A stretch of DNA of 64,000 bases from Monocercomonoides exilis. Its lineage: Eukaryota; Preaxostyla; Oxymonadida; Polymastigidae. Position 1 is the first letter of the stretch; every line of letters begins with the position of its first letter. Of this stretch, positions 48,389 through 58,797 are shown one piece after another. A program made the position numbers and the translations under genes. The notes beneath the pieces are model-generated. The model was not told the origin of the DNA. It was given only the letters and a program-made list of their open reading frames with translations, and did not search any database. The DNA lies in assembly GCA_001643675.2 (NCBI GenBank), contig LSRY02000027.1, positions 439,001-503,000 of the forward strand, in the 5' to 3' direction.

Positions 48389-48692
48389 CGGCTGCATATC
48401 GGATTCAGCGAGCAAGCGGGATGCGCAGAAGTTCGAGTGTGGGCAAGCTGTGATGTGTGAAGTTGACCTCCGAGAAGGGGAAGGGTGCGTGTACTTCTAC
48501 TGCGAGGGGGTTCAATTGCCTGTTTATATTTGCGGCATTCCGCAGCTGGTGCGTTTTGCTGTGTGCACGTATGGAGTGTCACAGATGAAGCTGCTGAAGG
48601 CGGAGCAAGTGACGCAGCTGCTCTCGCGCCCAAAGGAAGGGCTGCAGCGGATGAACTGGAGCAAAGTGGAGCTTCCTTTCAAAAGGGCTTGA
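48389..48692 (+). pseudogene. SPRY-like domain fragment
   Basis: About 100 codons, following a TTTGCAG acceptor, in DNA of clearly higher GC than its surroundings. It encodes KFECGQAVMCEVDLREGEGC, VYFYCEGVQLPVYICGIPQL and a C-terminal stretch with LQRMNWSKVELPFKRA. The order CG-x-V-x-C-x-E-V-D, then an aromatic-rich strand with G-x-x-x-P-V, then the I-P-x-L strand is that of the C-terminal half of a SPRY/B30.2-like domain. The N-terminal half is not found, so this is a fragment, a relic, or the last exon of a gene I cannot assemble. Confidence 0.4.
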
Positions 48693-49298
48693 ATGGTGTG
48701 AGGGAGATGAATATTCTTTTTAATGCTACTGGGAAAAAAATAAATTAATAAATAATAAAAAAACACAAGCTGTGATATTTGAAGGAGTTGAAATATGCGC
48801 TTTGCAGAGGCCATAACTTTCATTTCGATGTTTCGATGATTTGTGCGTCTTTGGCTTTTGATTTTATTTGTATTTTCCTTTTTCTTTCATTTTTTTTTTA
48901 ATCTTTTCAAATTACAAGTTTTGTTTTTGCTTTCCTCCACTTTTGGTGTGCCTGCTTGGCAAATGCCAAAAGCGAGATCCTTTATTTGGAGTATTTTTTT
49001 TCCCTTCTTTTTTCATTTTTCATTTTTCAATTTATAAATAACTTATTCACATTTGTGGAACACATTTCTTCTCTTTCTTTCTTTTCTTTCTTTTTTCTTT
49101 TTCCCTTTGATAATTGAACAATCGATAAACAGGCTTGTTTCAAAGACTTTTCTGGAAACCTTCAAAACAGAAACGCAATATGGAAAAAGAAAGAAACTCA
49201 AAAATAAAAAATAAATTGCCTCAAGATTTGTTTTTTTGGATAAATTAAGAGAATTTCATTTCCTGGAATTTGTCTGTTCCCACCCATTCCTTCCAAAG
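48693..49298. other. Pyrimidine-rich spacer
   Basis: T- and CT-rich sequence 3' of the complete beta-helix gene (minus strand). No gene seen. Confidence 0.45.
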
Positions 49299-52200
49299 TC
49301 ACGCTGCCTCTTCATTCGGCCCCTTCTCTGCTGCGCCTCTTGCTTCTCTGCCACTACTTCTACCACTCCTTCTGCTGCTCATTCTGCTGCTCTCTCCAGA
49401 ATTTGCCACAGACTTTATTGCACTCTCGCCTCCTTCCCCCGACCCGCACAACTCGATTGCATCCGACATCGTCACCATCGCTGCCTTTCCCCCAAAGTGC
49501 CCAACAAACTCTCGCCGCAGCTCGCTCAACGTCGGCCGCTCTCCTGCTGCTCCCGACAGGCTCGCCCGAACAACATTCTCGTATGAGTTCCCTTCCAGCC
49601 TTCTCAGGTCAGGCCTCTCTCCATTCGCAATCTTATCTCCAGCAATCGCAGCCTCATATTCGCCAAAGGGAATAGTCAATGTCAAGCACTCCCACAGCAT
49701 CATCCCGATCGAGAACGCCACCGACTTCTCTGTTGCCTCCAGCTTCTTGTTCATCTGCAATTCAGGCGCCTTCCATCTCAGACACTCCTTTTTGAAGCTA
49801 TCTTCATCTTCGAATGCTGACGAAGGAGGAGGCGAGTCGGTGAATCTCTCGCTCAGCACCGAAATGTTGGAGGAGGAAGAAACAATGGTCAGTGAAGAGA
49901 CGGATGATGAGTCTGAGTCTGAGGAGCAGTCGGAGTGGAGGGCAATGCAGATGACCATGTGCTCAGAGAAGAGCACAATGTGCGGGCTCAGATTGGCCAA
50001 AGAGGGGAGGTCATCTTCCTCGTCCTCAAAGGCGTGGAGCGCCCCATTCGCCACCCAGAACAGGATCTGTGCAGCTGTCATCTCCCTCTCCTGAAGACTT
50101 CCAATCGCCATCTCCTTTGTCTTGTTCTTTCCATGAAGCAGCATGAACAGAGAATCCCTCAAGTCCACAATAAGCTTTTCATGAGGGGATGAGCATGCCA
50201 TCGCATCCACTAAGTTCGACATGGATGAGGTGGTTGGACACAGATCCTCTCCGCGAACAAATGTGGATTCTGTGTCTGAAGTGTCTGTGGTGGAAGTGGA
50301 AGAAATTGACGGAGATGGTGATCTCTTTCGAATCTCTTCTTCTTCAACCTTTTCCAGTGCCCATTCTGGGATCTTGTCAGAATCTCTTCCAAGAATGTAT
50401 TCAGTTGAGCCACACTCGCTCAGCAAATGCTCTGATGACTCGGAGTGCCCCAAGCTTTTCTCATACACTCTTTTCTTTATCTTTTCTTCATTCTTCTTCT
50501 CTGCTTCCCTCTCTGCTCTCTTCCACTGCTCCTCGGGTGACATCTCCATCGTCACCATTTCAAATGCCTTCGGATCCTTTCTGATGTTATCGTTCACAAT
50601 CTCTTCTAACTCTTCGGTTCTTCTCTTTTGCTTTCTCCATCGGATGGTCACAACAACAGATGCAATAATCACGATCATGAGAATTATTGCCATAATGATC
50701 ACGATGATTGGCCAAAGTGATTTTCCTTCTTTCCCTCCTTCGGCAATTCTTTCATCGCTGTTTCCTTGGGTTTCACTTCTGTTCTTCAGGATGAATGCCC
50801 CGGTCGATGAAGGAGCATCTTTCCTGCCAAACAGAATGCACACTGACACTTCTGTCTCTGCACCCACCGCTGCCAGCTGTGCCGACAGAATGGTTGTTTG
50901 GATTTCATTCTCCCCCACATATCCATCTTCCTCGATCTCATGACCCTCGATATGCTCTTCGCTCCCGTCTCTGAAGCACACTCTCACCGACAGATTGCAT
51001 GGCACCAACAACTTTCCGCGCACACTCAGACTTATCTTCTCTCCTCCTCTGCCCATCTCTGCCGACTCCAGCACAGGGATAAACAGCGCAGAAGGTCTCT
51101 CTCCTGCAATCCCCTCCAATGTGCATCCCTCATCCAGAATCCACAGTGATGTGTTATCCTTCAATCCATCTCCTCCTTTCAAGCTGACAACATTCACCAT
51201 TCCCGAATCCGAGCAGAGAATATTTCTTCTGATTGATAGATATTTTTCAATGGATGGGTTGTTGTTCTCAAACTTGCAATCTTCAATTTCCACACTTCCT
51301 CCACGGACAGACAACCCCCCAACTTTCGAATTACACATTGTGGTATCTTTCATTCTTACGTTGCTCTTTGCAACATCCACAAGCGATCCATTCCATTTGC
51401 AGATCTCTATCAATGTGGAATTATCTCTTTCTTCACAAATCGCACTCCCCTCAAATTTGCACGAATCTATCAGGGAATTTCTAACAGATGTGATTGTCAT
51501 TTGGCTTCCTTCTTCAGATTCAGATGTGCACTTGCTGAAAGAGCAATTGCATATTTCATATGTTACCATCGTGTGAGTTGCACAAGAAATGCAAGGGCCT
51601 GCGGTATTTTTGCTGATGTTCACAAATGTTGACAAAAGCAATGAGAAATTCATCGAAGGATTGTTTCCCAATGAAATCACACAACCATTTTCCAAAGAAG
51701 AGTTTGCTGCAGCCAGTCTGCAAACGCTCATGGTTTCACAAGTTCCGCAGTCTATCACAGAATACAGACATTTCACATCACAGATTGTTAGAGCTTCAAA
51801 TTTTGTGCTTCCAGAAGTCAACACAATAAAAGCCGACTTTGTCAATTTCAAGCCACATACGCTGCATCCGTTTGCTTCAAGCATCCCATTTTCAACTTCC
51901 AACAACGAAAAATCAAAAAAACTTTCTGAATTCTTAAAAGGCCTGCTTTCAGACTGAAATGAAACAGATTCGAGAATAAGAGATCCATTCAATTGATTAA
52001 TTATGCACAAGCAGTCAACAACCTGCATTTCATTGAAAGCAAACGATACTTTCTCAAATCGAACAGAATCTGAAGTTGTTATGACACCCATTCCATCTGA
52101 ATGAATCTCAGCCACCATTATCAAGGAATTCTTGCTCGGCTCCATCGACTTTATCGCTGTTCTTTGTGTTGAACAAGATCCCTTCAAAATTGTTTCATTC

Positions 52201-55200
52201 CAGATTAACAACTGAGAGTAATCAGAAGGAATAACATGATCCATCCCAACATTCAATGATGAGCATGCACTCTTCATTTCCCCACAATTCTTGCTGTCGC
52301 TGCTGTTTTCCATAATCGATGACACAAATATGAATTCGCTTCTGAACACAAACACTCTCCTCAGAAGATCCTCTTCATCACGAAAATTGTCTGATATGCT
52401 ACCCCATATCGCCAGCTCCTTCACAAATGGCTCTCCAAAATTTATCAGGAACTGCGACTCACTTATTTGCGAGTCAAGATCAGTGCACTTCACAAACACA
52501 TCTCTCCCCTTCAATGCAACATTCCGAAGGAATGTGATATTCGACAGCACAAATGTCAAAGCCTTCTGTGATGCACTCTGAGATTTCAAAAACAGTCCTC
52601 CACCTCTCCCAACGTTCGAACAGAAGCACTCTGTCACATTTGTGTGATTCATTTCCAGCCTTCCCCTCTCATTTAGTCTGAAAAACACTCCTCCTCCTTC
52701 ATTCGAACTTGTCGATCCACAGCTTTGTATTGATGAATTCTCCATTTTCAATTTGACATCATTTGGCACATCGCAACAAAGCAACGAAGGGTTGTTTGAC
52801 GCATTTTGCCTAACATTCACAAATGTGCATTGCTCAAAAAGAATGCTCCGCTCTTCTCCTGCATTTCCATTCATTCTTCCAGAAATCTCATTTTCAGTGA
52901 ATGCAAAAGCACTTTTCCCACTCAATGAAATATCTTCAAAAGCCACATCATTCATGTTTATCGCGCAATCTTCTGATATTCTCATTATCTCATGCATGGT
53001 TGAGAATCCTGCGATGTTTGTCTTTTCGATCTCAACAAATCCTTTCAAGGCACTGATAAGCATAAATATTACTTCACCTGTCACATTTTCATTTGTGTGA
53101 ATTGAACAACTCACAACACTTGTTTTGACTGCATCTGATCCTGTCTGGATAAGGATGTTTGCTTCATTGTCAAAGGAACTGGGAAAAAGAATCCCCAATT
53201 CACTGAACTGAGCAACACCTTTGCATTCAACAACAGCGTCCCCATTCCCTTCAAGTGCTTGAATAAATTGGATTTTGTCTGATTCCATTTTTGTTCCTTC
53301 CAATTTCATCCCATTCATCCCAATCACACTCTTCACATCGCAAACCCCATGAATCGTCATCACCTCAACTGATGAATTGCTTCCCCGATTCAGCCCATAA
53401 TCAACAGACTTGCATGGAAGATTTGGAAAGCCACACACAACAGCATTGTTTCCATCCTCAGAAATATACACACTCGATCCGATCGATTTCCAGAAATAGA
53501 TCAGTGGGATTGCACATTCCTTGTTTTCTCCATCATACCCCCTCATCGAGTCTTCGGCCAATACCTCCAGTCTGTCTTTTACAAATGGAAGTGTTTCGTT
53601 CTTAACACTCTTTGTAAGCGATGGAGATGAAATGAAAAGATCCTTCCCATATTTCGCATTGTTTGGCTTGTCAGATGAAAAAGTCGGTGAGGATATCACA
53701 AATATTGCTTCTTCTTTCAATATCTTCAGCATCATTCCTCCTCCATATCCAACACTTCCCTCTTCATGTGGTACTGTGCAACAATAAAACTCACACCCGC
53801 TTATCGATAGGTTTGTGTTTGCAGATGCTTCATAAAAGAGTGCTCCCCCTCCGATCTCATTTCCCTCTTCTTCAACAGAACATCCTTCAAATGTGCAGTC
53901 ATTTATTTCCACTTTGTAATCACTTCCAACATCATTGTTCAATACACTTATGCATCCTCCGCTTCCCTTCGAACGAGTGATCGATGAAAATGTGCATCCT
54001 GTTATCTTCTCGATAATCCCCTTGTGGCACTCAACAACACACCCATTACCAAATGTGATTTCAAAAAAATCACTCTTTGTCATATTCATCGAAGGCACAC
54101 TTTCAGCATTCCCCTCAACAACAAATATCGATGAATCTCCTTTTTTCATATTCTCCGATCCAAACTCAATCACCTCCATAGCCCCTCCTACAGCCTTCAC
54201 AAACACTGTCGAAATAGAATCAGTACCTCCTTCCATCCCGCATCCATTCAGTGTGAGCTTCCCTGAATGACACTCAAATACACTTTCATGAAAGGTCAGC
54301 GATTCCTTCAAAGAAAATACAATTCCAGTCACAGACACTGGAACTGAGTTTTCAATCAATCCCTTTTGCGTTCCCTCATTCTGATCTGATACATTGCACT
54401 TCATCACATTCTCTTTGGGTGTAATGCTCCATTCATTTGAACTCAAATCCAGTTCCTCCTCAAATGCATATGGCTCAAGAATGTTTATGTTTTTTTTCTT
54501 CCCTTCAAAGTGTAGCGACACTGCCTTCGAAATGGATGAACATGGAAATTCTTCAAATCCACACTTGGAAAAATCATGGCTCAATGATCCTCCTCCAACA
54601 AATGCTGGCGCAGAAAAGTTGTTCCACAAATAAACACACAGCGGGATTGAGAACGACTCGTCACCATTATCATATCCTTGTATCTTGTTCTTTGTATCGA
54701 ACGAAGCTGTTAACGAGGTTATCCGTCTGCTTTTTGCAGTTGATTCCAGATCGATCGAGTCAACAAAAATATCGCTCCCTAATTTGGCCCTGTTCCCTTC
54801 AAATGCTGATGAAATCAGAAACTCTGCATTTCTGTCTTTCACTTTCAGCCCAATTCCTCCTCCTCTCCCTTGTGTGGCTGAGGCATAACAGTTTCTCACA
54901 ACACCTCCATTCACACTCAATGAATCTCCGCTACCAATTTCAATCATCATTCCCCCTCCAAACTCAGAGGTTTCACTCCCACAGCCATCAAGTGTGCATC
55001 CTTTAAGAGTTATCGAATGTGAACCTTCACCCACATTCATCAGCGATGGCCCTGTTGTTGTCCTCACAATGTTGCTGAACATGCAGTTGTCAAGAGATAG
55101 TGAAACAGTTGATCCTTGAGAAAGAGATATTACATTTGTGGTAATGAATGTTCGTCCCCATTTCACGTCTTTCATTTTCAACTCTCCACCATCAACTTTC

Positions 55201-57236
55201 CCAAGTGAGTTCTGAATGCTCCTCTCTTCTGAATGAGCTGCATCCATCGAAATATTCAATCTTCTTGCCTCAATCTTTCCTGCTCCTCTCACCTCAAATA
55301 TTCTGCATTGTCTGTTGTTGTCAAATGACGTGTTGTGAATAACTGACAAATCACTCACATCCAAATTCCCTGTCACTACAGAAAAAAGTGAAAGGCCTTC
55401 AGAATTCATTTTCATCACGACTCCACATCCTTCAGATTCCACTCCGCTAATCGTATAATCATTTGATTCCACATTCACTTCGTTAAGCTCTTCAATTGTT
55501 CCATGCATAACTTTCACATCCTTCACATAATCAGGTATTAACTGACTTATGCAATGACTTATTGTTTCACATGGATGTGTTTTATCAAATCCACAAAAAA
55601 CTGTGTCTTTCGCTTCATTAACGAATTGTGAATGACTCACAAATCTGATCCAATCTCCAGTATTGTTTAACCACTCACTACGATCAACAATAGTAGCGAA
55701 GTCTATTGACACTCTATTATTTGTTGTTCTAGTTGAAAAACAAGTTTTGTCTATTTCATTTGAAGCTGCCTGGAATAACACTATATCATGACCTCCTTTT
55801 TGAGCAGTATTGTTATGGAAAAAGCAATAATAAAAATGAAGTTTATTTGCATCCAAGTGTGTTTCTGAATGGATCCCTCCTCCACCAACTGATGAAAAGC
55901 AGTTCATGAAAATGCAAGATTGAAAGCATACATTTGTTGAACAATTTATCAAGTCGCATCCTCCTCCCGCTGAACTCGAATTATGGTTTGCACTACAATT
56001 GTCAATCAAGCAATTGATAATACACATTTCTTGTTTTTCACAATTACAATACCAAATATCCAAACCTCCTCCATCGTTTCCTGACCAGCAATTTCTAAAA
56101 GCGCAATTATTTGTTACTATTTGCTTTCCTATGTGAAAACAGCTTTGGCCACCGCCTCCTCCATCTTCATTAAGCATTGCACAAGAACAGTTTTCAAAAC
56201 AACTGTTTTCAACGATGATTTCCGATATGTTTTTGGCAAATATTCCTCCTCCATGAGTCTGAGATGCTGAACAGCTGATAATTGAAGCATTAATCACTGT
56301 CAATGTTGCTGAATCATTATCGTGTACATAAAGAGCTCCTCCACATTTAGCTGAGTTATTAATCCATTCGCAATATTCAAAAGATTGCGTTTCTGTTGTT
56401 GATAACCTGTTGGAATATCTTGATAATACTTCTACTCGATCGTTATTCAGGAATGAAGTATTTGCTGAAAAAAACGATGAGGACAATGAGGTTCCACAAA
56501 TGATTCCTCCTTCAAGAACATTTGTTGAATGATGAATAACACAACATTCAATAAAGCTTTTTAGAGAACCAAATTTCGAACGTTTGTTTTCTAAAAACCT
56601 GTTATTTTGAGTTATGTTCAAAAAAACACAGTTTTTGATTCTTGTTGAAAAACAGCTTCCACAATGAAGAAAACTTCCACATTTGCTAAATTTGAAATTA
56701 CCGAATGATGATTCATGCAGGCTCAAAGAAGCAACAGAAGTTGTTGTTGTCAAACTCATCATTTGTTTCATATTTGTGGATTGATAAGAGATATTGAAAA
56801 AACAAATGTTGCCAAAGCATAGAATTGGTGATATATTCAACAAATCAGATGCAATAATCCTGATATATCGAAAAAAACAAGTTGAGAAAGCATCAACAAA
56901 CATGAAATTATTCAAGCCACATGCATCAAACAACAGTGAAGATACGTTTACAGATGAGTTGATGCATATCACTGAGGCTTTCCTCTCGGTTAATATTTCT
57001 TTGCAAATATCAGATTCAATACACCCACTCTTCAATGAATTAGGAAATGAACAAATTATTGAATAACAATTTTTGTTTTCCTCAAAAAAAATTTTTTCCC
57101 TGATTTTTTCACCTTTATTCAAATAGAAAAAATTACATGGATTATCCTTTTCCGAAATTGATTTCATAATGCAAATTGCTTGATCGCATGCAATGAAGAT
57201 GCACAATATTATTTTGATATTTCCAAATGATGGCAT
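49299..57236 (-). CDS. Complete beta-helix receptor with pseudokinase tail
   Basis: A single exon of 2645 aa. A signal peptide (FGNIKIILCIFIACDQAIC) leads to about 2100 residues of beta-helix turns (GGG and NCSF-type steps). Four modules open with a CG...C-x-(S/T)-(I/V/L) motif near residues 545, 890, 1262 and 1648, for example CGFEEFPCSSISKA and CGFPNLPCKSVDYG. A beta-rich stalk follows, then a membrane span near 2168-2192 (IIVIIMAIILMIVIIASVVV) and a basic stop-transfer RWRKQKRR. The cytosolic tail has a kinase-like C-lobe: ANLSPHIVLFSEH where HRDxKxxN should be, no DFG, then ECLRWKAPEL (APE), SIGMMLWECLTLTIPFGEYE and GERPTLSELRREF. No Gly-rich loop or VAIK Lys is seen, so it is a pseudokinase of TKL type. 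Role as surface sensor or adhesin is inferred. Confidence 0.85.
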   Translation of the reverse strand: MPSFGNIKIILCIFIACDQAICIMKSISEKDNPCNFFYLNKGEKIREKIFFEENKNCYSIICSFPNSLKSGCIESDICKEILTERKASVICINSSVNVSSLLFDACGLNNFMFVDAFSTCFFRYIRIIASDLLNISPILCFGNICFFNISYQSTNMKQMMSLTTTTSVASLSLHESSFGNFKFSKCGSFLHCGSCFSTRIKNCVFLNITQNNRFLENKRSKFGSLKSFIECCVIHHSTNVLEGGIICGTSLSSSFFSANTSFLNNDRVEVLSRYSNRLSTTETQSFEYCEWINNSAKCGGALYVHDNDSATLTVINASIISCSASQTHGGGIFAKNISEIIVENSCFENCSCAMLNEDGGGGGQSCFHIGKQIVTNNCAFRNCWSGNDGGGLDIWYCNCEKQEMCIINCLIDNCSANHNSSSAGGGCDLINCSTNVCFQSCIFMNCFSSVGGGGIHSETHLDANKLHFYYCFFHNNTAQKGGHDIVLFQAASNEIDKTCFSTRTTNNRVSIDFATIVDRSEWLNNTGDWIRFVSHSQFVNEAKDTVFCGFDKTHPCETISHCISQLIPDYVKDVKVMHGTIEELNEVNVESNDYTISGVESEGCGVVMKMNSEGLSLFSVVTGNLDVSDLSVIHNTSFDNNRQCRIFEVRGAGKIEARRLNISMDAAHSEERSIQNSLGKVDGGELKMKDVKWGRTFITTNVISLSQGSTVSLSLDNCMFSNIVRTTTGPSLMNVGEGSHSITLKGCTLDGCGSETSEFGGGMMIEIGSGDSLSVNGGVVRNCYASATQGRGGGIGLKVKDRNAEFLISSAFEGNRAKLGSDIFVDSIDLESTAKSRRITSLTASFDTKNKIQGYDNGDESFSIPLCVYLWNNFSAPAFVGGGSLSHDFSKCGFEEFPCSSISKAVSLHFEGKKKNINILEPYAFEEELDLSSNEWSITPKENVMKCNVSDQNEGTQKGLIENSVPVSVTGIVFSLKESLTFHESVFECHSGKLTLNGCGMEGGTDSISTVFVKAVGGAMEVIEFGSENMKKGDSSIFVVEGNAESVPSMNMTKSDFFEITFGNGCVVECHKGIIEKITGCTFSSITRSKGSGGCISVLNNDVGSDYKVEINDCTFEGCSVEEEGNEIGGGALFYEASANTNLSISGCEFYCCTVPHEEGSVGYGGGMMLKILKEEAIFVISSPTFSSDKPNNAKYGKDLFISSPSLTKSVKNETLPFVKDRLEVLAEDSMRGYDGENKECAIPLIYFWKSIGSSVYISEDGNNAVVCGFPNLPCKSVDYGLNRGSNSSVEVMTIHGVCDVKSVIGMNGMKLEGTKMESDKIQFIQALEGNGDAVVECKGVAQFSELGILFPSSFDNEANILIQTGSDAVKTSVVSCSIHTNENVTGEVIFMLISALKGFVEIEKTNIAGFSTMHEIMRISEDCAINMNDVAFEDISLSGKSAFAFTENEISGRMNGNAGEERSILFEQCTFVNVRQNASNNPSLLCCDVPNDVKLKMENSSIQSCGSTSSNEGGGVFFRLNERGRLEMNHTNVTECFCSNVGRGGGLFLKSQSASQKALTFVLSNITFLRNVALKGRDVFVKCTDLDSQISESQFLINFGEPFVKELAIWGSISDNFRDEEDLLRRVFVFRSEFIFVSSIMENSSDSKNCGEMKSACSSLNVGMDHVIPSDYSQLLIWNETILKGSCSTQRTAIKSMEPSKNSLIMVAEIHSDGMGVITTSDSVRFEKVSFAFNEMQVVDCLCIINQLNGSLILESVSFQSESRPFKNSESFFDFSLLEVENGMLEANGCSVCGLKLTKSAFIVLTSGSTKFEALTICDVKCLYSVIDCGTCETMSVCRLAAANSSLENGCVISLGNNPSMNFSLLLSTFVNISKNTAGPCISCATHTMVTYEICNCSFSKCTSESEEGSQMTITSVRNSLIDSCKFEGSAICEERDNSTLIEICKWNGSLVDVAKSNVRMKDTTMCNSKVGGLSVRGGSVEIEDCKFENNNPSIEKYLSIRRNILCSDSGMVNVVSLKGGDGLKDNTSLWILDEGCTLEGIAGERPSALFIPVLESAEMGRGGEKISLSVRGKLLVPCNLSVRVCFRDGSEEHIEGHEIEEDGYVGENEIQTTILSAQLAAVGAETEVSVCILFGRKDAPSSTGAFILKNRSETQGNSDERIAEGGKEGKSLWPIIVIIMAIILMIVIIASVVVTIRWRKQKRRTEELEEIVNDNIRKDPKAFEMVTMEMSPEEQWKRAEREAEKKNEEKIKKRVYEKSLGHSESSEHLLSECGSTEYILGRDSDKIPEWALEKVEEEEIRKRSPSPSISSTSTTDTSDTESTFVRGEDLCPTTSSMSNLVDAMACSSPHEKLIVDLRDSLFMLLHGKNKTKEMAIGSLQEREMTAAQILFWVANGALHAFEDEEDDLPSLANLSPHIVLFSEHMVICIALHSDCSSDSDSSSVSSLTIVSSSSNISVLSERFTDSPPPSSAFEDEDSFKKECLRWKAPELQMNKKLEATEKSVAFSIGMMLWECLTLTIPFGEYEAAIAGDKIANGERPDLRRLEGNSYENVVRASLSGAAGERPTLSELRREFVGHFGGKAAMVTMSDAIELCGSGEGGESAIKSVANSGESSRMSSRRSGRSSGREARGAAEKGPNEEAA

Positions 57237-57386
57237 CTATTTATGAATGGCTCTTTTTTTTTGAAAAATATATTTCTTTCGATCATTATTCCCATTCTTA
57301 TAACAAAAAGTGTTTTTCAACTTTTCAAAATATACTGAATTCTGTTAAAAATTTTAATTATTTTTCACAAAAAATTTTGATTCCTT

Positions 57387-57388
<2 letters not shown>

Positions 57389-57423
<35 letters not shown>
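57389..57423. repeat. Poly-T run of 35
   Basis: Thirty-five consecutive T residues on the plus strand, 153 bp upstream of the start codon of the minus-strand beta-helix gene, where it reads as poly-A. The exact length may suffer from sequencing error. Confidence 0.8.
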
Positions 57424-57789
57424 CGCGCTCTTTTAAAAACATTGATTTGAAAATCCTTTATTATCAGAATCGAAAAAACAAAATGTGCAGTTATTTTTAA
57501 TCGCCACTTTTTCCATTTTTCAACACACTTTTGCAATGATTATATCAAAATTTATTCTCACTATCTTTTTTGGAAAAATGAGCAACATCAGTTTGCACAT
57601 TCTAATTAAGATGTTGATATTTTTGAAATGTATTTTACAGAAATCCCATTGAGAAAAAAATTCTGATCTGATCTCAAACGAAAGTTTGATTTCAAAAAGG
57701 ATCAAGTATTTTTTCCTCCAACTAGTTTAACAAGAGTAACAAAATAATGAATAAAAAAGGCAAGTATCTTTTCATTAAAAAATGTTTGC

Positions 57790-58051
57790 ATATGGGTATT
57801 TTTTTTGAAATCATAAAATATATCGGAGTGCTGATTTATCAAATGTTGTTTATTATTGAATAGAGATTTTATATATAAATGATAAATTTCATCAAAACCA
57901 TTTCAAATACAAATGTTTAAGATGAAATAAAGAAAAACATTTGTTTGATATGAATGTTCACTTTTCAGGGATCATTTTCAAATATTCAGATGGAAATTTT
58001 TTTTGGTATTTTTTGATAGAAAAAATTGATTTCAAAAATAATAACCCATAT
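57790..58051. mobile_element. MITE-like inverted-repeat element, copy 2
   Basis: The ends are inverted repeats (ATATGGGTATTTTTTTTGAA on the left; the right end reads the same way in reverse complement with a few changes). It resembles the element at 10311-10568 in terminal pattern, in GTGCTGATTTATC near the left end and in TTCACTTTTCA in the middle. No coding capacity. Confidence 0.45.
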
Positions 58052-58462
58052 CGTTTCTCAAAATTCTATAATAATTGCATGCACAACTTTGAAATCGAGT
58101 GAGCTGAAAAAAGAATGATGAATGGAGAAGAAACAGAAGAAGAGAATGTTTAGGGAAGATTGCTTCGATTGCTGGAACTTTCCTTTTGAGACCATCAATT
58201 GCGAAATGAACAACATTCTGAGTTTATTGGCAGTATTGTTTAGATGTTTCGATCAGTAATTAATCTTCTCACAAAAATAGGCTAAAATGCAACAACTTGG
58301 AAAGGAATAACTTATAAGATCTGTTGAAGACAAATTCTTGTCAGGGAGACCATTGTCACATTAAAAAAAATGTTGTTCCAGACGACTTTTTTGATTTTCA
58401 AAAATTCAACAAAAAATTCATTCACTCATTTGCGAAAAACAATGGGACAAATATATGAATAT

Positions 58463-58668
58463 GGCTGACACTTTTTGAAATCACACTTTCGTTCGAGTTT
58501 TGATCAAAAAAATATTCTTAAAGGGATATTAGAAATAAATTTGTTTTAATAATAATAACATCGTAAACTATATGTATTATCAGTTTTAGTTCAATTTTAC
58601 TAAATCCCTTTAAGAGAATTTTTTTGATCAAAACTCGAACAAAAGTGTGATTTCAAAAAGCATCAGCC
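58463..58668. repeat. Inverted-repeat element with 65-bp arms
   Basis: Arms 58463-58527 and 58604-58668 are reverse complements with few differences, sharing TTTTTGAAATCACACTTT and CGAGTTTTGATCAAAAAAA, around a 76-bp A/T spacer. A third, partial copy of the arm lies at about 57672-57706 (CTCAAACGAAAGTTTGATTT). No ORF. Confidence 0.7.
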
Positions 58669-58745
58669 TTTTTTCTTTTTTCTTTTCTTTTATTTTTTCT
58701 TTCTTTTCTTTTTTCTTTTCTTTTCTTTTTTTTCTTTTCTTTCTT

Positions 58746-58781
<36 letters not shown>

Positions 58782-58797
58782 CTTTTTCTTTTTTTTT
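58669..58797. repeat. Poly-pyrimidine (TTTTC)n tract
   Basis: About 130 bp of almost pure T with interspersed C, starting exactly where the inverted-repeat element ends. A poly-purine strand of this length can form triplex DNA, and assembly length may be unreliable. Confidence 0.75.
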
